NCBI GenBank assembly: GCA_946122785.1
Contig: CAMGYJ010000006.1
Span: forward strand, 36,166,066-36,230,065
DNA: 64,000 nt
Source of the DNA: Linum tenue
Lineage: Eukaryota > Streptophyta > Magnoliopsida > Malpighiales > Linaceae
Reading direction: 5' to 3'
In this document: positions 24,628-36,689 of the stretch, one piece after another
Layout of the letters: every line of letters begins with the position of its first letter
Position numbering within the stretch: position 1 is the stretch's first letter
Position numbers and translations under genes: made by a program
Notes under the pieces: generated by a model
What the model saw: only the letters and a program-made list of their open reading frames with translations
What the model was told of the DNA's origin: nothing
Database searches by the model: none

Positions 24628-25499
24628 TATTCTATTCTAGGATTTTTGACAAAGAAATATATCAATGACTCTTCTACCCAGGATTTGGAGGCACTCACCG
24701 TCGGATTCAGGGGCAATCTCGCGAAAAACATAGAGTCAATGCGAAGTGGTCCCTTTTGGAATCAGTTATGTCGTTTTCCTTCTTTACAGCGACCCACAAC
24801 TACAAAAAGACACAAGAAAAGGAGGCCTATAAGTACATCCCACCCATAATCGAGACCACGAACCAACCTCTCCCTGAAAAACTCACCAATCGCACCAGAA
24901 TGTGAAATTAGGGTTTTCGGGAATCGGCGAGAAAAGACTTACCTATGCTTCGTCGATGCGTTCTTCGTTGCTAGGATGCTTGGGTTGCGTCGGGAAAAGG
25001 TGGCCGCCGTTGGATTAGTCAGGATGCATGTGGTTCGTCATTGGAAGGGACGCGAAATCGGGGATGAGTTTAGCTACAGTTTTCGGGGTTGGGATGAGGA
25101 TTTATTGACGATTGGGGCGATGAACGGAAGCTGGAAGGGGGTTATCGGAGGAAGATCGGAAAAAGGGGATGGAATCGGTCGTCGTCAGTCTCGTGGTCGG
25201 AGGAAGAGAGGTGAAGGAGGAAAGAAAAATGAAGGGATAAGAAAGAATGGAAGAGTCGCGAGTGGTGGTGGGCAGCTGGGTCACTTTCATCTTTTTTTTT
25301 TTCCAAGTCGGATTTCCACGTCGGAAGGTGGGGTAACTCAGTTGCCAACTCAGCGCAAGCCGTTAGTACAGTCATAACGTCTACTAACACCGTTACCAAA
25401 ATGGACGGAATTGGTTATTTGTTGTTTTCGAATAGATATGGCTATATTTGTCAAAAGTGTGAAAGTTATTGCTATACGGTGTATTTTGCCTTTTATCTT

Positions 25500-25815
25500 T
25501 TACTTAAAAATGTACTTATTGAAGCCTTAATATAATTTGTTCATTATAATTTTTTATAGTTCGCCATCATTTTTAATTACAAATTTTTTGATACAATTAT
25601 ATTAAATTCCTAGACTGATTTTTTTTTGGGGGGGAAATTATGGACCTAATTTGGGTTTACACACAACATTTCCACCCCAAATTTGGGGATCCTTTTGAAG
25701 ATCTCCCCCAAATATAGAGACTACTCCATTTATAGAGACTCTATTGGAGCCAACTTTTTTCCAAATATAGAGACTCCCCCATTTATAGAAGCTCCATTGG
25801 AGTTAGCCTTATACT
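25500..25815. repeat. right part of the interrupted MITE
   Basis: AT-rich DNA with a repeated 'aaatatagagactcccccatttatag' motif (about 25712-25740 and 25763-25790), ending ctccattggagttagcc. It pairs loosely in reverse with 22313 onward. Confidence 0.35.
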
Positions 25816-25856
25816 TAAGCTCTTCTTCCCGTAGAATATATACATATAAACATACA

Positions 25857-26251
25857 TATTAGCGTATTCGGTGCACCCACTTTTTCGAGTGCACTCAGTG
25901 CACCCGCCTCATAATTGTCATTCTGACCATGCGATTCATGTCAAAACGGTATCAATTGTTGCTTATGATATTATGAACAAGAAGCACATGAATTTGAAAA
26001 AAATTCATTCAAAATTTACTTTAATTCGAAGGATTTAGGATTTAGGGATTTAGGGTTAGGCTTTAGGTTTACAATTTGGGATTTTGGGTTGGGATTCAAA
26101 ATTGAAGGTTAAGGGGTTAGGGTAATGGATTGATTTGTTATGATTCTATGTCATATCATCATATTATATTGAGAGTACTAATTAAAGTTCAAAATTTAAT
26201 GTATTATGGACGCTTTTAGAGTTGGGTGCACTGAGTGCGCCGAAGTAGCCA

Positions 26252-26253
<2 letters not shown>
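25857..26253. mobile_element. MITE with GTGCACTCAGTGCACCC termini
   Basis: The left end carries TTCGAGTGCACTCAGTGCAC (about 25885-25904). The right end carries GGGTGCACTGAGTGCGCCGA (about 26224-26243), its near-complement. The interior is non-coding and includes a duplicated 'tttagggatttagggtt' run. No target-site duplication assigned. Confidence 0.5.

Positions 26254-26301
<48 letters not shown>
26254..26301. repeat. (AT)24 microsatellite
   Basis: Uninterrupted AT dinucleotides between two MITEs. The next element appears to have inserted at its edge. Confidence 0.95.
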
Positions 26302-26303
<2 letters not shown>

Positions 26304-27160
26304 GGAGTTCTACGGTACCCAGGGTGAAATCTGGGGTACCGCATACCTTGAGTAAAAAAACGCTATCCAGAACTTGAATTGACTGATCTTTCGGACATGA
26401 TACTATACTCTAACCCTTAAAGATCAACATCTAGTCTTAATTCTCTAAATCTTATACTCCAAGATCAATTTAATTAGAAACAATAATCGACTGTTATGAT
26501 TTGTCTAAATATAGGCAAAAAAATCAATGCACCATCTTAGGGTTTATAGTTTATGATTTAGATAAGAGTAAATACAATTTAATATCCAAACCTTTTATTT
26601 TAAACAATATAATAGCCAAACTTTTTCAAAAACAATCTAATGTCCAGATCGTCAACTTTTTGTCTGTTTGACCGTTAGTTGACACTTCAAAAAAGTTCGA
26701 AGTACGACACTTCATCAATATCTATCAATATCTTCTTTGAAAAACCACCAACATATCGTAGTTCCAAACCCGAGAAGTCTATGACTCCACCATGATGGTA
26801 TAGAATATCTAAATATTCAGTCATCTGCAATGCCAAAACAAGAAAATAAAGTTGTATTGTGACATTTTCCCCTAAACAAAGCTTTTTTGAAGTGTCAACT
26901 AACGGTCAAATGAACGGAAAGTTAACGATTTGGATATTAGATTGTTTTCGAAAAGGTTTGGCTATTATATTGTTTAAAATGAAATGTTTGGATATTAAAT
27001 TGTATTTACCCTTTAGATAATTAGGACATAGGGTTCACTCATTAAGGGTTAGGGTATAGTATCATGCCCAAAAATCTTGCTAATTCGAGGTCTAGATAGC
27101 GTTTTCATACTCAAGGTATGTGGTACCCCGGATTTCACCCTGGGTACCGTAGAGCTCCCC
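26302..27160. mobile_element. MITE with GGGGAG(T/C)TCTACGGTACCC termini
   Basis: Inverted repeats of about 150 bp: left end GGGGAGTTCTACGGTACCCA, right end its complement (gggtaccgtagagctcccc). The flanks on both sides are TA-rich, so the duplication could be as small as TA. It contains a second MITE (26566-27011). A further half copy follows at 27184. Confidence 0.75.
26566..27011. mobile_element. nested Mutator-type MITE with 9-bp target-site duplication
   Basis: Inverted termini GAGTAAATACAATTTAATAT and ATTAAATTGTATTTACCC, with arms of about 130 bp. A perfect 9-bp duplication TTTAGATAA (26557-26565 and 27012-27020) flanks it. It interrupts the MITE at 26302-27160 and must be younger than that element. 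Confidence 0.85.
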
Positions 27161-27183
27161 CTCTATACTCTATATATGTATAG

Positions 27184-27388
27184 CCTTCTACGGTACCCAG
27201 GGTGAAATCCGGGGTACCGCATACCTTGAGTAAGAAAACGCTATCCAGAACTTGAATTGACTGATCTTTCGGACATGATACTATACTCTAACACTTAAAT
27301 ATCAAAATATAGGTCTTAATTCTCTAAATCTTATACCCAAGATCAATTTAATTAGAAACAATAATCGACGGTTACTATTCGTCCATTG
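27184..27388 (+). repeat. left half of a second copy of the CTACGGTACCC MITE
   Basis: Sequence from cttctacggtacccagggtg matches 26310 onward closely for about 200 bp, through 'aagatcaatttaattagaaac', and then stops. The break probably marks the insertion point of the large Mutator-like element, or an older deletion. Confidence 0.75.
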
Positions 27389-27545
27389 GTCCGCCAAAAA
27401 GAGCCGAGCGACCCTAAATTTCCCAAAACCCACCCGTAATCTTGCTTTTTCGCGGGTCCGGATCCTATCAGTAACCGACCTATCAGTAACGGTCAGTAAC
27501 CGTTGATCCGACCGTCCATCGCGCCATCTTCCCAGCCGTCAGATC

Positions 27546-27891
27546 ATGCCAATTAAATACACGCGGGGGCAAAAACGTAATCACGTCTCTGACAATTTGA
27601 ATTGCAGAAGTGACATCGACAACCGTCCCGCCTTCTCTCCTTCTTTCTCTCACCTTTCAAGCGACAGTTCCACTTCCCTCTGCTCTCTAACTCTCCATTC
27701 TTCCTCCCGATCCTCAATTCTCTCACCAAAATCGCAGCAAAAACTTCCAGAAAAAAACTTCAAATCGAACGATTTTCGCAAAGGTTTTCGAAGAATCATT
27801 CAACGATACACTGTTCTCGCTTCTTCGTCGAAAAACGAAGGGTTTCCAACTTCAACGAGGCTCAAAAATCGTTTTCGCACAAAATATCAAG
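27546..27891 (+). promoter_or_regulatory. 5' leader exon of the ULP1 gene
   Basis: CT-rich leader ending in atatcaag|gtaaaacc at 27891/27892. An ORF (27546-28019) crosses this donor into the intron and has no protein-like features, so I treat it as untranslated. The matching acceptor is attcag|gtacact at 28876, eight bases before the start codon. Confidence 0.5.
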
Positions 27892-28045
27892 GTAAAACCT
27901 CACTTCTTTCTTCGAAATCCATCCACAGAACAATAGAACAGTATCGCAGTCACTCTTCATGTGAAAATTGTAGTAAACTCGCTAAATTACCAAATTGTTA
28001 CCATGCGTTGCTGAACTGATGTAGAATCTGTTGTGTTTTGCTTCG

Positions 28046-28830
28046 TTACCATATGGTAATCTGTGGTAAGTTATGATTGCATGTTGTAAAATAGCAAAAA
28101 ACCATAAGTCCTGCTGTGTTTTAGTTTGTTACCATATGGTAATGTGTGGTAAATTATGATTGCATGTTGTAAAATAGCAAAAAACCATAAGTCCTGCTGT
28201 GTTTTCCTTCGTTACCATATGGTAATGTGTGGTAAGTTATGAATGCATGTTGTAAATAAGCAAAAAACCATAAGTCCTGCTGTGTTTTAGTTTGTTACCA
28301 TATGGTAATGTGTGGTAAATTATGATTGCATGTTGTAAATAAGCAAAAAACCATAAGTCCTGCTGTGTTTTAGTTTGTTACCATATGGTAATGTATGGTA
28401 AATTATGGTTTCATGTTGTAAATAAGCAAAAAACCATAAGTCCTGCTGTGTTTTAGTTTGTTACCATATGGTAATGTGTGGTAAGCTATGGTTTCATGTT
28501 GTAAAATAGCAAAAAAACCATAAGTCCTGCTGTGTTTTAGTTTATTACCATATGGTAAAGTGTGGTAAGCTATGGTTTCATCTTGTAAAATAGCAAAAAA
28601 CCATAAGTCCTGCTGTGTTTTAGTTTGTTACCATATGGTAATGTATGGTAAGCTATGGTTTCATGCTATAAAAATGGAGGAAAACATACGTCCTGTTGTG
28701 TTTTACTTCGTTACCATATGGTAATATGTTATAAGACATGGTTTGATGTAATTACCATATGGTAAAATGTGATAAATATATGGTTTGATTTGGTATGGTA
28801 GGAAACCATTATGGTACCATATGGTATATT
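28046..28830 (+). repeat. ~83-bp tandem array with ACCATATGGT core (ULP1 leader intron)
   Basis: Eleven exact copies of ACCATATGGT, mostly inside TTACCATATGGTAA, at about 83-bp spacing (starts 28046, 28129, 28212 and onward). The spacer reads 'accataagtcctgctgtgtt ... gtgtggtaagttatg'. The array fills almost the whole leader intron. Confidence 0.9.
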
Positions 28831-28883
28831 ATGGTAAAAAGCACGCTAACAGACTATTCCTAATTTCTACATTCAGGTACACT

Positions 28884-31800
28884 ATGGTAAAGCAAAGAAA
28901 AAAATTTCGCACAAGGTGCAGCCCAACAAGAATATCTGCAATTGCAAGGACTATAAAAGATGACCAGAAAGAGAAACTTGAGATATTAGGCCTAGCAGGC
29001 TTAATATCAATCAAGCAGACAAAGCTAAACAACCATTTTGCACTGTTCGTAATGAACAAATACAATCCAATGAAACAATCTTTCAAGCTACCTGACGAGA
29101 CACGCATGAAGATATCACCAATCGACTTTCATAGGCTATATGGTCTGCCAATGGGGAATAGGGAAGTTGTACCTCCCACGATTTCTTGGGACGACGCAGC
29201 AGATTATGCAATAGAAACCCTACTGGAAGTAGATGGAAAATCCACTCCAAGGGTAAAGCTAAGTCAGGTAGAAAAAGATCTTTCTACAGTTACAAACAGT
29301 AAGAGATGGTTACAATTGTTCTTTCTGCTGGTCACCGGAGGCTTGCTGTGCCCAACTTCAGCCCCTATGGCTGAACTCAACATGCTTGAGTACTTGAAGA
29401 GTGATGAACTGAAACATTTCACCAGCTACAACTGGTGCAAATACTTCTTCAACCACATGAATGAAGGATTGAAATCATCAAAGCTCTACGTCAATGCAGA
29501 TCTTCACTTCCTTACAGTAAGTCTCCATTCCCTTGGCCATTTCAACCTTGTTACTCATATATTTTATATATAAATGATACTCTTTGAAAAAACTAATACA
29601 ACTATATGCATAAAAAGGTATGCTTCATGTACAAACTGGACGAAATGGCATTCTCAACCCAGCTTCGAACACCAACAGTAAGCTACTATGATGATAACAA
29701 TGTTGATAGCAACTTTGAGAACATTAAGAGCTACTACAATGGAAAAGAGTTGAACGAGATCGAAAAGGTTGCCAACATTAGTGACGATGAGGCTGATGAT
29801 GCAGCTGATGAGGAAGAGGAGAATGAGCCAGTCTATGAATCACCGAAAAAACAAAGAAACAAAAGTCCAGACCAGTCATCATCACTGAACTTTGATTTGA
29901 AGAATATCAGAACAGTCAACCAAGTAAGTATAGATTATCTATATTACAGTTGTCCAATTCATCCTAACCGTAAGTCCTTCCGTGTTTTAGTTTGTTACCA
30001 TATTGTAATGTGTGGTAAATTATGATTGCATGTTGTAAAATAGCAAAAAACCATAAGTCCTGCTGTGTTTTCCTTCGTTACCATATGGTAATGTGTGGTA
30101 AGCAATGGTTTCATGTTATAAAAATAGAGGAAACCATAATTCTTGTTCTGTTTTACTTTGTTACCATATGGTAATGTGTGGTAAGCTATGGTTTCATGTT
30201 GTAAAAAAGCAAAAAACCATAAGTCCTACTGTGTTTTAGTTTGTTACCATATGGTAAGGTGTGGTAAGCTATGGTTTCATGTTATAAAAATGGAGGAAAA
30301 CATAAGTCCTGTTGTGTTTTACTACGTTACCATATGGTAATGTGTGGTAAGCAATGGTTTCATGTTATAAAAATGGAGGAAACCATAATTCTTGTTCAGA
30401 TTTACTTTGTTACCATATGGTAAGGTGTGGTAAGATATAGTTTCATGTTATAAAAATTCAGAATAGTGATAATAATTGCCAATACCATGTATTACCACCA
30501 TGGTAACTAACCATACTCCCATTATGCAGGCTGAGAATGCAATCAAAATGCTTGAAGCATCAATGAAGGCAACGATGAAAGCAATCAAAGACCAGTACAA
30601 AAGCCAAATTGACAATCTGATCAGACACAAGGAGAATCTTGCGAAAGAAAGCTGTGATGAATATGTTCAGCCCACAGAAGGAGAAAAATCTCAGTGTGAA
30701 GATGATGAAGAAGAGAATAAAGAAGAAATGCATGCCAGTTTGAATAAAACACTCAATGAAATATTCAAACAGACAAACATAGACCAGAACGAAGAGGAGA
30801 ACGAGGAGCAAACACAGAAAGAAGATGATTCACAACCATCTACAGTCGATCTTGCTGCATCTACACCGAAGCCAAAAGAAAAGGAGCAAGATGATTCTGC
30901 TCCAGGAGCTGTGAATAGGGAAAGCATCCCAAAAGAAGGAGATCCACTGGGGGAAGTTGCAACAGAACCACCAGAACAATCTGTTCAAGAAGGTCTGAAT
31001 CAGGGAACACCACAACAAGAGGACACCCAGAAAGCAGTTCCAGAACAGACATCTGCAGAAGAAACCGAAGAAAAAGGAGCTACCAAAACAGCAGATCCAA
31101 TGGAAGTTGATAAGGAAACAACAGAAGAAGGGAATACAGGGCAAGCTGCGCAAAAGACTGCAGAAACTGACAGCGAGAAAACGGTGTCAGATGATGTTGT
31201 TCGAGAAGAGGCTCCAAAACTGACAACCGAAGCTGCTGAGAAGCCTAAAGTGACAAGGGAAGACGACATTCCATCCTTTGATCTCAGCCCTCTCACCCGT
31301 CAAACACCAACAACACCAACGAAGTTGACTACCAACACGGCAACCGATCAACCAGGAGAGCCTCGCAAAAGAAGAATCGTGGTGAAGAATGTCCACGGAA
31401 ATGAAAAGAAGGCAAGAGCAACACCACCACTAGAACATCCACAAAGCACCCAGTCACAGACAGAGTCATATGCTATATGGTCAAATCTGTACACAAACAG
31501 CCAAGAGAAGCTCAAGGAAGTCCGTGAATGCATAGATGCTTACCTAGAGGACCTGAATTCTCCAACTGTTGAACCAGTTGCTCCACAATCACAAAAATCA
31601 TCAGTTCAATGGTCAACACCAACACAAACAACACCTGATGATATGTTCAGCAACATCCTGGAGTACATAAGATGCAAAAACAAGAAATTTGTCAAGAGGT
31701 AAGGCATCATCTTAAAACTTCTACTGTTATATGATTTTACTGTAGTGATCTAGTTTGTTACCATATGGTAAAATTAGATAAATCTATGGTTTAATGTTAC

Positions 31801-33215
31801 AAAATGTAGTAATGCACAAGTCATGTTTTGCTTTAGTTTAATACCATATGGTATGATGTGGTAAGCTAAGGTTTGTTGTTAAAGAATGGATTAAACCATA
31901 ACTCCTGTTCTATTTTACTTATTACCATATGGTAAGATGTGGTAAGCTGTTGTGTTTTACTTATTACCATATGGTAAGATGTGGTAAGCTATGGTTTTGT
32001 TGTGGTAACCTATTGTTTGATGTCATAAATTAAAGTAAACCATCCGTCCTGTTGTGATGTGCTTTTATACAGTGATGAAATAATGTTTAAAAGGAAGGAT
32101 GGAACATTCTTGCTGAAAAGGGAGTCAGTTCAGATGATTGACATTGGCTGTGAGATCACATCTGATGTCATCGACTGGTATGGAGATGTAATGAACAGGA
32201 ATGAAGCAAAAAAAGGAAAATTCAAAAGGTGGTTCTTCAGTACATCTTTGGCAGTAAGTAAACCCACCCATATTCTGTCAATAGTTCTTAGAAAACACAT
32301 ATATAAAACACATAATAACAACCACAACTTTCAGGGTGACTGCCAACTGGACATTGATAGTGGCAATCCTGTAATAACTCCAGACGATTACTACGACAAA
32401 GTGGACTTGGACATCACCAACAAAGAATGGGCAAAAAACCTCAGCTTCACAGAATGTAACCTTGTAAGTATCTCACCACAATTTTTGCATTGGTTACCAT
32501 ATGGTATATAGTGGTAAAATTAGTTTGCAGTGGTTACCATATGGTATATAGTGGTAAAATTAGTTTGTAGTGGTTACCATATGGTATATAGTGGTAAAAT
32601 TAGTTTGCAATGGTTCTTAACTTATTGTTCATCACTTATATGGCAACTGCTTACCATATGGTATACTGTGGTAAAATTATTTTGCAGTGGTTCTTCCCTT
32701 ACTGTGATAACAAGCACTACATCATGATTTGTGTCAACATCAAAGCAGAGAGATTTGAAGTGCTCGACAGTCTCCGTCACAAAGATTTTGAAAAATACTA
32801 CAAACCAATGGCAGTGAGAATTGTCCAGTACGCAATCAACTACATGAAGACACAGTTTGCAGACAAGACAGTAAGGTGGGAGAGGTTTACCTGGTTCAAC
32901 CTCGAGAAGGTTACACAACCAGATCAAATTTCATGTGGGATGTACATCATCAGGTGGATGAGACACTGGGAAGGTAAGTACAACAGTGCCCTGACCAAAG
33001 ACTGGAAGAGGATTGATCTCATAAATGAAGAAAGGGAGTGCCTGATGTTGGACATCATTCTTGATGAAGAAAATCTTGAACGGGAAAGGATCATGAAAGA
33101 AGCAACAAAGTACTGCAACATGAAGAACAAGAAGAAAGATTTGAAAGAAAGGAGGGAGGGTATAAGTAAGCTTTTGAGAACAAACTCACAATGTTCAGTA
33201 GCCACTTCATTTTAA
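28884..33215 (+). CDS. transposon-borne ULP1-like cysteine protease (C48), apparently intact
   Basis: Six coding exons join in frame: 28884-29516, 29618-29923, 30530-31698, 32073-32253, 32335-32463, 32688-33215, giving 981 aa. A 5' UTR exon ending at 27891 and a 985-bp leader intron precede it. The N-terminal ~210 aa are a globular region typical of plant transposon ULP1 proteins. Residues about 314-702 are an acidic Glu/Gln/Thr/Pro-rich linker, probably disordered. The C-terminus is the peptidase, with H816 (NKHYIMI), D833 (VLDSL), Q886 and C889 (DQISCGMY). ULP1/SENP enzymes cut SUMO or related modifiers; the substrate here is unknown. No stop or frameshift was found across all exons, unlike the transposase beside it. 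ORFs antisense to the acidic exon are shadows. Confidence 0.85.
29985..30450 (+). repeat. ACCATATGGT array in ULP1 intron 3
   Basis: The same ~83-bp unit as in the leader intron: five exact cores plus one with ATATTG, inside intron 29924-30529. Confidence 0.88.
31755..32040 (+). repeat. ACCATATGGT array in ULP1 intron 4
   Basis: Four exact cores with spacing of about 44-83 bp, inside intron 31699-32072. Spacers are more diverged than in introns 1 and 3. Confidence 0.85.
32490..32680 (+). repeat. ~40-bp array with ACCATATGGT core in ULP1 intron 6
   Basis: Four cores, the first three at about 40-bp spacing with a different spacer ('tatatagtggtaaaattagtttg'), filling intron 32464-32687 up to the acceptor. 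Confidence 0.88.
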
Positions 33216-33324
33216 TTAGTAGGATGGTATGAAACAACTTATTATGGTTTGTATTATGACTAAATGAAATGTTCTGTTTTTTATTATGTTAGCAAATACT
33301 TAACATGTGTTCTTAATTCCCAAA

Positions 33325-34015
33325 TTACCACATTTTACCACATTGTATGCAATGTAATATCAGTTAACCACACAGAACTTCCAAATTACCACATTTTACC
33401 ACATGCTATGGCATGGTAAAAATCAAATTACCACACTATACCATATGGTATAGCATGGTAAAATCAATTACCACACTATACCATATGGTATTGCATGGTA
33501 AAATCAAATTACCACATTTTACCACATGGTAATGCACTGTAAAATCAATTACCACACATACCACTTCCAAAATACCATATTTTACCACATGGTATGGCAT
33601 GGTAAAAATAAATTACAACACTATACCATATGCTATGGCATGGTAAAATCAAATTACCACACTATACCATTTGGTATGGCATGGTAAAATCAATTATCAC
33701 ACATAACCCTCACATTTAACTTCCAAATTACCACATTTTACCACATGGTAATTCACTGTAAAATCAATTACCACACATGCCACTTCCAAAATATCATATT
33801 TTACCACATGGTAAAATAAATTACCACACATTACCACATGGTAAAATCAAATTACCACACTATACCATATGGTATGGCATGGTAAAATCAATTATAAAAC
33901 AGAACCTTCACATTCAACTTCCAAAATAGCATATTTTACCACCTGGTTTGACATGATAAAATCAAATTACCACCTTATACCACATGGTATAACATTGTAA
34001 AATTAATCCAACAAA
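33325..34015. repeat. array of ACCATATGGT and ACCACATGGT units between the convergent genes
   Basis: Spacer between the two stop codons. Units of about 40-50 bp read 'aattaccacactataccatatggtatggcatggtaaaatca'. Some cores are exact ACCATATGGT; others are ACCACATGGT or single-base variants. No ORF. Confidence 0.88.
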
Positions 34016-34823
34016 ACCAAAAACCAATCCAAAAGAACAAAATAGCTTCAACAACTCAACCAGCATCAACCATTCATTCAAATAATCCTCTAAGAAAACT
34101 ATTACAGCTTTAGCCTTAAACTTTCTTCAACAGCCTTCAAATTCTCCTCCTCAAGCCTGCTAGTTTTTCTCTTCTTCTTACTTACAGCCCTTGCAGCCTC
34201 CGCAACTGGAACTGATCGTTTCGAAGGCTTGAATGAATCTTTTTTAGGCTTAAACCCCTTCACTTTTTGGACCGATACATCATCTATACCAAGATAACAA
34301 AAAAACTACAATCAATGACAGATAACAAAAACAAAAACAAACTATAAACAATTAAAAACTTATTGTCACCGTTAGAAGACGTGCTTGTTCCAGCAGGTTC
34401 AGTAATCGATAGGGCTTCACACTTTTTGATCAAATCAGTCATGAAGGCCATCGCTGATCTATACAAATCATCATCCAATGAAACCCTGCTGATCATTGAT
34501 GCAGAAACAGCTGACAGATTGAAAAGACGAGAACGGTATTTCGATGGACTATCAGTAGACGGAACTTCAAAAGAAAAGTTCCCTCCAGTTTTCGCTGCCC
34601 TTGTCCACCGCTTCAAAATCAAACTGCTAGGAATGTGCTGGAACTTCAGATTGCATGTTGTAGACCACAACATATCATATCCCTTAATTTGATGCTTACA
34701 GATCATACCACTTGACTCCCACTTACGGCAGGAACACTTGATTTCACCGTTTTCAAAATCAACCTTCAACAACCTACTATCCAACCTTGTAAGGTCATCC
34801 TCCAATATGAAGACATCAAACAG

Positions 34824-34897
34824 TCCTACATGTCCTTCTAGTTCTATCTCCGTATTGGAAAAAATATTATACGCAAGGGATTCCTACATGTCCTTCT
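34824..34897. repeat. 16-bp direct repeat at the transposase deletion junction
   Basis: TCCTACATGTCCTTCT occurs at 34824-34839 and again at 34882-34897. The downstream-gene copy is in the proper frame before the SWIM finger. The other copy sits exactly where normal MULE sequence stops. Confidence 0.85.
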
Positions 34898-35404
34898 GGT
34901 TATACTCTTCATTCCCGCACCAAAATGACAATTCACCCAGGCTGAAGACCACTTCGTCCTGACTTTGTAAATGCCCTGTAACCAACTGTGTCCCAAAGGT
35001 CCCTTCCTAGGAAAACACTTCTCAATCATCTTCTTCCAATTATACTCAAAATCATCCTCATCATCAGCATTATACATCAAATAACTAAGCTCACGAAGGA
35101 AGTCAGAGTCACACAAACTTCCCAGATTAACAACTGCATTCTGAGCAATATGCCATGTACACAACCCATGAAAACAATATGGGAAAACAGACCTTATACC
35201 AGCAGCAATTGCAGCAGCCTGGTCAGTAAACATTGATAACGGTCTCACACCTCCCATGCATTTCAAAAACTGATCGAAAAGCCATTCAAATGTTGTCGTT
35301 GTTTCATCATATAGAAGAGCAGCCGCAAAGACAGTCAGTTGGTGATGATTGTTGAAACCAACAAACAAAGCTACAAAAACATAACAAAATGTGAGTAAAA
35401 ACAA

Positions 35405-35760
35405 TTCTACCAACACATACCATGTGGTAAAAGGTACGAATAACAATAATACCAACCCGTACCATATGGTAAAGACTTCTAAGAACAAAAAAAACAATCC
35501 ACACCAGACTACCATATAGTACACACTTCTAACAACGCAAAAACCACCACAAATAACCTTGTTACCAACCCATACCATATGGTAAAAGACTTTTAAGAAC
35601 AAAAACACAATGCATAGCAGCCCATACCATATAGTACAAACTTCTAACAACCCAAAAACCACCTCAAATAACCTTGTTACCAACACATACCATATGGTAA
35701 AATACTTTTAAGAACAAAAAAGCAATCCATACCAACTCATACCATATGGTACAGACTTGT
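35405..35760. repeat. ACCATATGGT array in the transposase intron
   Basis: Inside intron 35851-35371. Four exact cores plus variants (ACCATGTGGT, ACCATATAGT), alternating with 'aagaacaaaaaaacaatcc'-type spacers that differ from all the ULP1-intron units. Confidence 0.88.
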
Positions 35761-36689
35761 AAGAACAAAAAAAAACATGATACAAAATGATAATAATAAT
35801 AATCATACAAACTAACAAAGACAATAATAAACAACAAACTAGAAAACATACCTAGTGGCCGATACTCTTTGTTAGTCCGGTAAGTAGTATCAAAATTAAT
35901 TGAATCACCAAAATAATGATAATCCATCCTCATCTGCCCATCTGCCCAAAAAATACTAGCAATGTTCTCTTCAACATCAACCTCCACCTCATGAAAGAAC
36001 CCAGGATCCAGCTGTGCTTGACGTCTAAAGTATTCAAGCAATGCAGTCGCATCACCATACTCCATTGATAACGTCCTAACCGTTCGCAGATGGTTCTTCA
36101 AATCATTCTTTGTGAACCCAACAAACTTCCGACCACCACCAGCCCTACTAATTGCATTATACGAAGAAGTCACACCAATACCAGCAGCATCATTCACCTC
36201 TGCCAACATCTTATACACATGAGCCATTCGTCTGCTGGATCTCACATAGTGACGCAGAGACTCAGGAATCATGTCATGGTTGTGCACATTATACCAACGA
36301 TAGATCTTGTAGCATTTAAACTCTTTAAACCACCTCAGTCGTATATAAGCACCATTACATCCACCCCTGAGTTCTGGAACATTACGAACACGAACCGTCG
36401 TATCAACAACACCTGCATTATCAGGGTTATTATCACTACCTCTTTTCCAACCTTCCTTATTGCAACAATACTTGATATAATATACAGCTGAAGAACCACC
36501 ATTGAGCTTCGGACACGCTGATTGGTTATAAATCCTCACACCAAAACCTTCATGATTCCCATAATCAACATAAAAATTATATGCATCATCTGGTGTATTG
36601 AACTCTAAGTCCTTCCAAGAATCACGAACAGTAGGATCTATACCATTGAAACCTACAAATATTATGAAACAACATATTAAATATGTACA

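Larger units (their letters stand above)
22429..25490. mobile_element. Mutator-like element carrying a GRF zinc-finger gene
   Basis: Terminal inverted repeats of about 85-90 bp start GGCAAAATACAGCTGTATAG and end with the complement (CTATACGGTGTATTTTGCC). A perfect 9-bp duplication TTTTATCTT flanks it (22420-22428 and 25491-25499), as expected for Mutator. Inside are a plus-strand GRF gene (22911-23476) and a minus-strand zinc-knuckle remnant (24230-24627). The 24900-25380 part is GC-rich and without a supported gene. The element lacks a full transposase, so it needs one in trans. Confidence 0.88.

Noticed and set aside
24976..25377. 133-aa GC-rich ORF in the GRF-carrying Mutator-like element
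   Set aside because: Gly/Arg-rich with equally open antisense frames. No domain; probably promoter-side sequence of the minus-strand remnant.
27546..28019. 157-aa plus-strand ORF before the ULP1 gene
   Set aside because: It crosses a good splice donor at 27892 into the repeat array and has Ser/Arg-rich, frame-shadow composition. Better explained as leader exon plus intron.
28046..28830. CRISPR-like regular repeats
   Set aside because: Spacers are themselves repeated, not unique; the organism is a plant; and the array is an intronic minisatellite.
30560..31533. Several minus-strand ORFs rich in Ser, Phe, Cys and Val
   Set aside because: They are antisense to the acidic, low-complexity exon of the ULP1 gene. 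Skewed codons there keep the opposite frames open.
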